Assembly: GCA_900754775.1 (NCBI GenBank)
Contig: CAAEDZ010000123.1
Span: forward strand, 1-5,605
DNA from: Clostridia bacterium
GTDB lineage: Bacteria; Bacillota_A; Clostridia; Christensenellales; Aristaeellaceae
DNA: 5,605 bases
Direction of reading: 5' to 3'
Part shown: positions 1-5,026 of the stretch, in pieces
Layout: each line of letters starts with the position of its first letter
Position numbering within the stretch: the first letter of the stretch is position 1
Program-made: the position numbers and the translations under genes
Notes under the pieces: model-generated
Told to the model about the DNA's origin: nothing
What the model saw: the letters and a program-made list of their open reading frames with translations, nothing else
Database searches by the model: none

Positions 1-743
1 AGATCGGCCTCGTTTTTGACCACCGCCTTGGAAAGCGCGCGCATGGCCTCCGGGCTCTCCGGGTCGGCCGCGTGATGGGGGAAGGAGCCGTCCGGCTCGA
101 GGAACTGGCTGCCCTCGACCCAGGCGCCCAGGCTTTCGAGGAAGGAGGCATAGAAGCCGCCCGAGCCGTTGCCGGCGTCTACCACCACGTGCAGGCCGAG
201 CAGCGGCTTGGAGGCGTCGTCCTCCAATTTGCGCTTTACCAGCGCGCGCAGGGATTCCTGATAGGCCTCCAGCGCGTCGCAGGGCGACACCAGCCGCACC
301 GGCACGCGGGCCTCCATGGCCAGATGGATGACTTCGTCCACGTCCTCGCCGCGCAGCCCGCCCTCGCGGGTGTGGAACTTGAGGCCGTTGAGGCGGGGCG
401 GCAGGTGGCTGGCGGTGATCATCACCGCGCCGTCGGCGCTGTGTTCATTCGTCAGCGTGGTGCCGAACACCGCCGGGGCTGTGGAAAGGCCGCAGTCCAG
501 CACGTCGCTGTCGGCGGCGGTGAGGCCGTCGATGAAGGCGGCCTTGAGGCGGGGGCCGGAGGCGCGCGGATCGTGCCCCACGGCGATGGTCAGGCGGTCG
601 GGCGTGGTCTCATTGCGCGCGGCCAGCCAGGTGGCAAAGGCGAAGCCGAGGCGCTTGATGAAATCGTCGGTCAGCAGGGCCTCGTCGGCGCGGATGGAAC
701 TGCCGCTCTTCAGGCGTGGCCATGTGCAGGGGTCGGAAGTCAT
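1..743 (-). CDS. Phosphohexomutase (phosphomannomutase/phosphoglucomutase family), N-terminal part, runs off the window
   Basis: This is an open frame of 247 codons from an ATG at 743-741 with no stop before base 1, so the C-terminal half is missing. It belongs to the alpha-D-phosphohexomutase family (COG1109), cytoplasmic enzymes that move phosphate between C1 and C6 of hexoses through a phosphoserine. Visible landmarks are an early SGSSIR segment (residues 13-18), GHDPRASG (56-63), the phosphoserine loop ITASHLP (109-115, Ser112 expected to be phosphorylated), NGLKF (119-123), the domain 2 segment VVVDAGNGSGG (186-196) and EPDGSFPHH (216-224). The metal-binding DGD/DTD loop should follow just past the window edge. 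The usual TASHNP reads TASHLP, a variant I recall from one clade of the family. The start has an AAAAGGAGG site at 757-749 with a 5-nt spacer, and its ATG overlaps the aldolase stop by 4 bp (ATGA), suggesting coupled translation. Family is secure; the sugar (mannose, glucose or glucosamine phosphate) cannot be told. Confidence 0.9.
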   Translation of the reverse strand, partial: MTSDPCTWPRLKSGSSIRADEALLTDDFIKRLGFAFATWLAARNETTPDRLTIAVGHDPRASGPRLKAAFIDGLTAADSDVLDCGLSTAPAVFGTTLTNEHSADGAVMITASHLPPRLNGLKFHTREGGLRGEDVDEVIHLAMEARVPVRLVSPCDALEAYQESLRALVKRKLEDDASKPLLGLHVVVDAGNGSGGFYASFLESLGAWVEGSQFLEPDGSFPHHAADPESPEAMRALSKAVVKNEAD

Positions 744-1396
744 AACTGCCTCCTTTTGTCGTAGTAGATGTCCCGCAGCGCGTCCAGTTCGGCGCGCGGC
801 AGGGCGCTCTCCCCGCCGTGCAGGTGGGTGAGCGTCAGTACCTTGGCGATGGATTCCACGCCCTCCAGCCGGTAGGCGGCCGTCATGGCGTCTGGCCCGG
901 CGGCCACCAGCCCGTGGTTGGCAAGCAGGAACACGTCGTGCGTCTTGATGACCTCGGGGATGTCCACATTGACGTCGTCCGTGCCGGGCCGTCCGTAGCG
1001 GCAGAGGGGGATGCGGTCGTAGAGTATGCGCATCTCCGGGTAGGCGCGCGTCTCGATGGGCTTGGCGGCCACGGCGTAGGCGGTGGCGAAGGGCGGATGG
1101 CCATGGACCACGGCCTGCGCACCGCTGTGGCGGTAGACGCACAGGTGCATCTTCGTCTCGCTGGAAGGGATGCGGCCTTCCTTGGCGCGCAGCGTCTTGC
1201 CGGTGGACAGATCGACCTCCACCAGATCGTCTTCTTCCAGCTCCTCCTTGCACACGGCCGAGGGCGTGATGAGGATGCTGCCTTCCAGCCGCACGGAGAC
1301 ATTGCCCTCATAGGCGTTGACGAGGGCGCGGCGGCAGAGCAGTTTGGCGGCGCGCAGACACTCCCGCGCCTTTTGCGAGCGTTCCTGTTCGGTCAT
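740..1396 (-). CDS. Class II aldolase/adducin family protein, L-fuculose-phosphate aldolase-like
   Basis: The 218-residue protein matches the length of E. coli FucA (about 215). Class II aldolases use a zinc ion held by three histidines to cleave or form sugar phosphates in the cytoplasm, giving dihydroxyacetone phosphate plus an aldehyde. Visible motifs in order are GNVSVR (31-36), the phosphate-binding-like ITPSAV (43-48), Glu80 in SSETKMH (catalytic Glu position), His98 and His100 in VVHGHPPFATA (two zinc ligands) and His161 in LLANHG (third ligand). All expected metal ligands are present, so it should be active. The substrate is uncertain: fuculose-1-phosphate, rhamnulose-1-phosphate, another ketose phosphate, or a methylthioribulose-phosphate dehydratase-like reaction are all possible in this superfamily. 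The start is supported by GAGGAGG at 1410-1404 with a 7-nt spacer. The ATG overlaps the preceding DUF2461 stop by 4 bp, and its own stop overlaps the mutase start in the same way. Adjacency to a phosphohexomutase fits sugar-phosphate metabolism. Confidence 0.88.
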   Translation of the reverse strand: MTEQERSQKARECLRAAKLLCRRALVNAYEGNVSVRLEGSILITPSAVCKEELEEDDLVEVDLSTGKTLRAKEGRIPSSETKMHLCVYRHSGAQAVVHGHPPFATAYAVAAKPIETRAYPEMRILYDRIPLCRYGRPGTDDVNVDIPEVIKTHDVFLLANHGLVAAGPDAMTAAYRLEGVESIAKVLTLTHLHGGESALPRAELDALRDIYYDKRRQL

Positions 1397-2073
1397 TGGT
1401 AGTCCTCCTCTTCCGGCGTACAGGCGGTCAGGTAGTCGTACAGGGGCTTGAGGCGGGAAAGACCGGCGGCGATGTCCGCCGTCAATTGCGGGGAGCAGGC
1501 GCGGTCAAAGGGCAGGCGGCTCTCCCAGCAGTAGCTCTTGCGAAGGTAGAGGGGAACGAGCGCTCTGGGCAGTTCCTCCGGCACGGCGAGGCGCTTGTAG
1601 GCCTGCCCGAACAGCGTGAACTGCCCCTCCAGCGCATCAAGCAGCGCTTTCGGCTCCTCCGGCGCGAGGCGCAGGTGCCGCCGCAGGGCGTTCATGCGCG
1701 CGCGCTCGGGGGCGTAGGCGCCCATGCCGAAGTAGACGCCCTCCACGCCCACCTCCACGTAAAACGAGGGGAGATGGCCCCGCTCCTCCTCCGGGCGGCG
1801 GAAGGAGATCCACACGTGGTCGCGGTAGGGCGATTTGTCGCGGGAAAAGCGCGTGTCGCGGTTGATGCGCGCCAGCGCCCGCTGGGAGCGCGTCTCGATG
1901 CCGGGGTCGATCTGTTCAACGGCCGGCGCAAGCGCTTCCACCAGCGCCAGACTCGGCTCGCGCACGCTCCTTAGGTACCATTCGCGGTTGTTCAGAAAAA
2001 ATTCGCGGTTGTTGTTAAAGCGCAGTGCCATGAAGAAGGCCCGCGTGTCCTCGGTATATCCCTGAAAGGTCAT
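1393..2073 (-). CDS. DUF2461 domain-containing protein (TIGR02453-type)
   Basis: A 226-residue soluble protein with no signal peptide or membrane segment. It shows the DUF2461 pattern: an N-terminal FMALRFNNNREFFLNNREWY segment (residues about 14-33, equivalent to the family's FLxxLxxNNxxxWF block), a central block INRDTRFSRDKSPYRDH (about 69-85), then an FYVEV...YFGMGAYAPE block (about 104-122). The family is widespread in bacteria, about 210-230 residues long, and has no established biochemical function that I know of, so none is assigned. The start at 2073 overlaps the stop of the surface-protein gene by 4 bp (ATGA), and its stop overlaps the aldolase start likewise. The ribosome site, AAAAGGA at 2089-2083 with a 9-nt spacer, is weaker than those of its neighbours, so expression may depend on coupling to the upstream gene. 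Family assignment is secure from the NNN and RFSRDKSPY blocks. Confidence 0.9.
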   Translation of the reverse strand: MTFQGYTEDTRAFFMALRFNNNREFFLNNREWYLRSVREPSLALVEALAPAVEQIDPGIETRSQRALARINRDTRFSRDKSPYRDHVWISFRRPEEERGHLPSFYVEVGVEGVYFGMGAYAPERARMNALRRHLRLAPEEPKALLDALEGQFTLFGQAYKRLAVPEELPRALVPLYLRKSYCWESRLPFDRACSPQLTADIAAGLSRLKPLYDYLTACTPEEEDYQ

Positions 2074-3731
2074 GGCTGTCCATCCTTTTCGCCCTTGGGC
2101 TTTTCAGCCTTGCGCTGGGCGGCGCGCACGGGGGTGAAGCGATTGGTCTTGCCCAGTTCCTCCTGCCGCTGACGGCGCTGCTTTTCCAGCTTTTCGCGCC
2201 GCTGACGGCGCTGTTTGCGCGAGGTGATCAGCAGCGCCACCGCCAGCGCGATCAGCAACAGCGCCGCCCCGCCGAGCATGAACAGGAAGGTGGGGTTTTC
2301 GCTGATCTTCACGGACTGGCCGGAATAGGGCGCGCTTTCCTCGATCTGATCCAGCCGCTGGCCGCCGCGCGCGATCTCCACCAGCACGGGCGGGCTCTCC
2401 ACCGTGCAGGCCACGCCGGCGGCGTTCACATAGCGCACGGAAAAGGTCAGTTCCCCCGTCTGCGAAACGGGCACGTACACGCGCCGGTGGGTGGTGAAGC
2501 GCGCGGCGAGGAAGTCGAACGCGCGCAGCTGCGTGCCGGTGCTGAGTTCGGAAAGCACGGCGTCGCGGGCGCTCTCGCCGCCCTCGTTGAGGATGTACAC
2601 GTCCACAGGCACCTCGCCGGCGGCGGCGATCTGCGGATAGACGGCCTCGGCGTAAATGGAGATGTCCGCGCCGCTCTCGGCGGGCAGGGCGCGCAGCGAG
2701 ACTGGCTCGGTGAGCGTTTCGATGATGGCCCCGGAAGAGCTGAGCGCGCGCACGCGCAGTTGATAGGTGGCGTCGCCGCGCACGGGGTACTGGAGCGGGA
2801 TGGTGAGCGTCTGCGTGCCGGGCTCCATTTCCAGGCTGTCGGCCACGAGGCCGCCAAAGCGCTCGTCGTACACGGCCAGATCGTAGAAGCTGACGTTGCC
2901 AAGGCTCATGACCGTCAGCGTGGCCGTGACCGTTTCGCCCACGCGCGCGGTCTCGCGGTCGAGGGCGAGGGTGGCGGTGAGCTGTTCGTCGGCCAGCAGG
3001 ATGCGCGCCTCCGAAAGCGTCACCTCGCGTTCCCCGCCGCCCTCGGCGGGCACGGTGTAGCGCAGCTGCGGGGCGGAGGTGGTCACGTCCTCCACGCTGA
3101 CGCGGCTTATGAACAGGCGCGTTTCGCCCACGTCCAGGCGGTCGGCGCGGCCGGAGTATTCGCCGGGGGCGTCGTCCACGCGGATGTTCTCGATGGGCAC
3201 GTTGCCGGCGTTGCGCACGCGGTAGGTGATGGTCACCACGTCGCCGGGCCGCGCGTAAGCGGCGGAGAACTGGCGGGTGAACTCCACCTCGCCGCGGGCG
3301 ATGGCGCGCTCGATGGGGCAGTCCACGGTGTAGTTGACGGTGTCCGGGTCGCCGGCCACGCCGTCGTGGGAGAAGATATAGGTGATGCGCCCGGCCTCCA
3401 GTTCCGCCTCGGTCACATCGTGGGCGCGGCTGAAGGTGCGGCTGTCGCCGGCCTCGATCTGCCCCAGCGGCTCGGTGCGCAGCCCATCCGAGGAGGAGAT
3501 GTAGACGTTTTCAGCGTCGTACTCCGAAGTGTTGGCGATGGTGAAGGTCAACGTCACCGCGCCCGGCTCCACCAGCGCCGCCGGGGAGACGGAAAAGCGG
3601 ATGTCCAGCACGTGGCGCAGGGGCGGCTGCGTCGGCTCCGCGCTCTCTGCGCGCGCCGAAGGCATGGCAAAGCCCCCCGCGCACAAAAGCGCGAGGGCAA
3701 GGGCCGCAAGCAGCGCTGCGAACCTGCGCAT
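2070..3731 (-). CDS. Secreted, membrane-anchored protein with four tandem CARDB/DUF11-like Ig-fold domains and a basic C-terminal tail
   Basis: The 553-residue product starts with a signal peptide (MRRF, hydrophobic residues 5-22, probable cleavage after ARA at 26-28). Four beta-rich repeats of about 100 residues follow, near 39-137, 148-245, 250-346 and 355-453. Each carries a similar block, clearest in the second: ARPGDVVTITYRVRNAGNVP (160-179); the others read VEPGAVTLTFTIANTS, ARVGETVTATLTVMSLGNV and AAAGEVPVDVYILNEG. Such repeats resemble CARDB, DUF11 or COG1361 surface domains, usually involved in adhesion or spacing. One hydrophobic helix (about 482-503) is followed by a basic Arg/Lys/Gln tail of about 50 residues, predicted cytoplasmic. 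There is no LPXTG sorting motif, so anchoring is by the helix. AAAGGAGG at 3750-3743 supports the start, though the 11-nt spacer is long. It is the first gene after the promoter at 3790-3818. The topology is well supported; the function is unknown. Confidence 0.85.
   Translation of the reverse strand: MRRFAALLAALALALLCAGGFAMPSARAESAEPTQPPLRHVLDIRFSVSPAALVEPGAVTLTFTIANTSEYDAENVYISSSDGLRTEPLGQIEAGDSRTFSRAHDVTEAELEAGRITYIFSHDGVAGDPDTVNYTVDCPIERAIARGEVEFTRQFSAAYARPGDVVTITYRVRNAGNVPIENIRVDDAPGEYSGRADRLDVGETRLFISRVSVEDVTTSAPQLRYTVPAEGGGEREVTLSEARILLADEQLTATLALDRETARVGETVTATLTVMSLGNVSFYDLAVYDERFGGLVADSLEMEPGTQTLTIPLQYPVRGDATYQLRVRALSSSGAIIETLTEPVSLRALPAESGADISIYAEAVYPQIAAAGEVPVDVYILNEGGESARDAVLSELSTGTQLRAFDFLAARFTTHRRVYVPVSQTGELTFSVRYVNAAGVACTVESPPVLVEIARGGQRLDQIEESAPYSGQSVKISENPTFLFMLGGAALLLIALAVALLITSRKQRRQRREKLEKQRRQRQEELGKTNRFTPVRAAQRKAEKPKGEKDGQP
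2165..2213 (-). repeat. Short direct repeat encoding the basic tail of the surface protein
   Basis: The 16-base unit gccgctgacggcgctg occurs at 2165-2180 and again at 2198-2213, 33 bases (11 codons) apart. It encodes the two KQRRQR blocks in the cytoplasmic tail of the four-domain surface protein (around residues 506-523), separated by a REKLE linker. Because the period is a whole number of codons, copy-number change would keep the frame. It is probably a small internal duplication, although low-complexity Arg/Gln coding could also produce it. Confidence 0.6.
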
Positions 3732-3742
3732 GCGGGGGCAGA

Positions 3743-3750
3743 CCTCCTTT
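3743..3750 (-). promoter_or_regulatory. Ribosome binding site of the surface-protein gene
   Basis: A perfect AAAGGAGG lies 11 nt before the ATG at 3731. It sits immediately after the U-run that follows the 3760-3785 hairpin, so folding or termination there could affect access to it. No closer in-frame start codon gives a better spacing. Confidence 0.75.
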
Positions 3751-3751
3751 G

Positions 3752-3785
3752 AAAAAGCCGGGGGAACGGGGCATACCGCTCCCCC
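3752..3785 (-). terminator. GC-rich hairpin with U-run: possible terminator of the cyclophilin operon and/or 5' leader stem-loop
   Basis: Read on the minus strand, the arm GGGGGAGCGG (3785-3776) pairs with CCGUUCCCCC (3769-3760) around a 6-nt loop UAUGCC, giving a 10-bp stem with one G-U pair. It is followed by GGC and then five U (3756-3752). The G-U pair would be an A-C mismatch in plus-strand RNA, so the fold favours a minus-strand transcript. A short GGC between stem and U-run and only five U make it a modest terminator. It could end read-through from the cyclophilin gene, whose stop is 30 nt upstream. It would also lie at the very 5' end of transcripts started at the promoter just upstream, where it could stabilise or attenuate the message. 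Which role applies cannot be decided from sequence. Confidence 0.55.
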
Positions 3786-3789
3786 TACT

Positions 3790-3818
3790 ATTATTCACAC
3801 ACGCGGCCCGTCTGTCAA
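3790..3818 (-). promoter_or_regulatory. Sigma-A/sigma-70-type promoter for the surface protein-DUF2461-aldolase-mutase operon
   Basis: On the minus strand a perfect -35 box TTGACA (3818-3813) is separated by exactly 17 nt from AATAAT (3795-3790), which matches the TATAAT consensus at five of six positions. The -35 box overlaps the TGA stop (3817-3815) of the cyclophilin gene. Initiation is expected near 3783, inside a run of five G that also forms the 5' arm of the following hairpin, leaving a leader of about 50 nt before the ATG at 3731. The AT-rich -10 region stands out in a very GC-rich window. No operator or riboswitch is recognisable in the remaining leader. Confidence 0.75.
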
Positions 3819-4330
3819 GCCTTCTTTACGGCATAGGTCTCGCCGAAGGTCTCCACAGTGGCGGTTTTGATCTTCTGCTCTTTGAGGGGGCGGTCCTGCG
3901 CGTTGGTATCGCAGGCGGCGATCTCATCCACGGCGTCCATGCCCTCGATGACCTTGCCGAAGGCGGCGTACTGGCCGTCCAGATGCGGCGCGTCCGCGTG
4001 CATGATGAAGAACTGGCTGCCGGCGGAATCCGGGTGCATGGAGCGGGCCATGGAGAGGACGCCGCGGGTGTGCTTTAAGTCGTTCTTCACGCCGTTCAGG
4101 CGGAACTCGCCCACGATGCGGTAGCCGGGGCCACCCATGCCGGTGCCGGTGGGGTCGCCGCCCTGGATCATGAAGCCGGGGATGACGCGGTGGAAGATCA
4201 GGCCGTCGTAAAAGCCCTTTTCCACGAGGCTGACGAAGTTGGCCACCGTGTTGGGGGCCACGTCCGGGTACAGTTCCGCCCTGATGACCTTGCCGTTTTC
4301 CATGGTGATGGTGACGATGGGGTTTTTCAT
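3815..4330 (-). CDS. Cyclophilin-type peptidyl-prolyl cis-trans isomerase, cytoplasmic
   Basis: A 171-residue single-domain cyclophilin, the usual bacterial size, with no signal peptide. It catalyses cis-trans isomerisation of peptide bonds before proline and helps protein folding. Landmarks are APNTVANFVSL (26-36), FHRVIPGFMIQGGDP (46-60, with catalytic Arg48, Phe53, Met54 and Gln56 matching human CypA R55, F60, M61 and Q63), GSQFFIM (104-110, Gln106 and Phe108) and YAAFGKVIEGMD (121-132). The CypA Trp121 position is His116, as in many bacterial cyclophilins with low cyclosporin affinity, and the CypA His126 position is Tyr121. The catalytic core is intact, so it should be active. An upstream in-frame ATG at 4336 exists, but the ribosome site lies only 1 nt from it and 7 nt from the ATG at 4330, so the latter is chosen. 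The gene follows a lipoprotein paralogue by 12 nt and is probably co-transcribed with it. Confidence 0.93.
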   Translation of the reverse strand: MKNPIVTITMENGKVIRAELYPDVAPNTVANFVSLVEKGFYDGLIFHRVIPGFMIQGGDPTGTGMGGPGYRIVGEFRLNGVKNDLKHTRGVLSMARSMHPDSAGSQFFIMHADAPHLDGQYAAFGKVIEGMDAVDEIAACDTNAQDRPLKEQKIKTATVETFGETYAVKKA

Positions 4331-4337
4331 GCGCATT

Positions 4338-4344
4338 CTCCTTT
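4338..4344 (-). promoter_or_regulatory. Ribosome binding site that decides the cyclophilin start
   Basis: AAAGGAG overlaps the last bases of the upstream lipoprotein gene's TAA stop (4345-4343). The spacer is 1 nt to the ATG at 4336 but 7 nt to the ATG at 4330. The normal Bacillota spacing of about 5-10 nt therefore favours 4330 (protein starting MKNPIV) over 4336 (starting MRMKNP). Confidence 0.75.
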
Positions 4345-5014
4345 ACTGGTTTTCGGGCGCGCTCGACGCCTCGGCTTCGGCCTCCTCGCCCACCTTGAGG
4401 AAGGGGAAGTTGTAGCCGTGCGTGTCCACGCGAATGGTGTCGATGGTGGTGAGTACCAGCGGGCGGTCGTTGACATCCACCATTACGCCGGCCACGGCAT
4501 CGAGTACGGCGAGGCTTTCGTCATCCATGAGCTTGCCAAAGGCGGCGTACTTGCCGTCGTAGTCGGCGGGGAAGCTGCCCTGCATGATGAAGAACTGGCT
4601 GCCAGCGGAGTCCGGCTCGTCCACGCGGTGGCACATGGAGAGTACGCCGCGCGTGTGCGAGAGGGTGTTGCCCTCGTAGCCGTTTTCGGCAAACTCGCCG
4701 CGGATGGCATAGCCCGGCCCGCCGGTGCCGTTGCCCAGCGGGTCGCCGGTCTGGATGAAGGCCCCGGTGACCACGCGGAAGATCTCCAGCCCGTCGTAAA
4801 AGCCGGAGTTGGCCAGGTCGATGAAGTTGGCCACGGTGTTGGGCGCCTGCGAAAGGTACAGCTCGGCGCGCATCACCCGCCCGTCGCTGAGCGTGATGGT
4901 AGCCACGGGGTCGGGGACGCCCTCATAGGGGTCTGCTTCCTCCTCCTCATGGCCGCAACCGGCGAGGGACAAAAGCAGAATGAGCGCCAGCAGCGCCGTC
5001 AAAAGCCGTTTCAT
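4343..5014 (-). CDS. Lipoprotein cyclophilin-type peptidyl-prolyl cis-trans isomerase
   Basis: A 223-residue protein with a lipoprotein signal: MKR, a leucine-rich core and the lipobox LAGC (17-20), so Cys20 should be lipid-modified and the enzyme anchored outside the cytoplasmic membrane. An acidic linker (about 21-36) precedes the cyclophilin domain (about 37-197). Landmarks are APNTVANFIDL (57-67), IFRVVTGAFIQTGDP (78-92, keeping Arg80 and Gln88), DSAGSQFFIM (135-144, Gln140 and Phe142) and KYAAFGKL (155-162). The position of the substrate-pocket Phe60 of CypA is Ala85, and the usual FHR is IFR, so activity or specificity may differ from the neighbouring paralogue. An acidic Ala/Glu-rich tail ends the protein. 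It may help fold secreted proteins. AAGGGAGG at 5028-5021 with a 6-nt spacer supports the start. It follows the hemZ-like gene by 12 nt, overlapping that gene's stop with its ribosome site, so the genes are likely one transcript. Confidence 0.92.
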   Translation of the reverse strand: MKRLLTALLALILLLSLAGCGHEEEEADPYEGVPDPVATITLSDGRVMRAELYLSQAPNTVANFIDLANSGFYDGLEIFRVVTGAFIQTGDPLGNGTGGPGYAIRGEFAENGYEGNTLSHTRGVLSMCHRVDEPDSAGSQFFIMQGSFPADYDGKYAAFGKLMDDESLAVLDAVAGVMVDVNDRPLVLTTIDTIRVDTHGYNFPFLKVGEEAEAEASSAPENQ

Positions 5015-5026
5015 GCCGCGCCTCCC

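Noticed and set aside
72..764. Plus-strand open frame of 230 codons opposite the mutase
   Set aside because: Its sequence is low-complexity (Gly, Ala, Val, His, Gln) with no motif. The minus strand contains the TASH, DAGNG and EPDGSFP motifs of a phosphohexomutase.
818..1974. Plus-strand frames at 818-1402 and 1396-1974
   Set aside because: They lie antisense to the aldolase and DUF2461 genes, which have conserved motifs and ribosome sites, and have no recognisable domains themselves.
2487..3752. Plus-strand open frame of 421 codons opposite the surface-protein gene
   Set aside because: It is a shadow frame produced by high GC content. The protein is rich in Gly, Ala, His, Val and Arg with no recognisable domain, and the minus strand carries a clear signal peptide, repeats and a membrane helix.
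4331..4336. ATG at 4336 as the cyclophilin start
   Set aside because: It is in frame, but its ribosome site would be only 1 nt away, whereas the ATG at 4330 has a 7-nt spacer.
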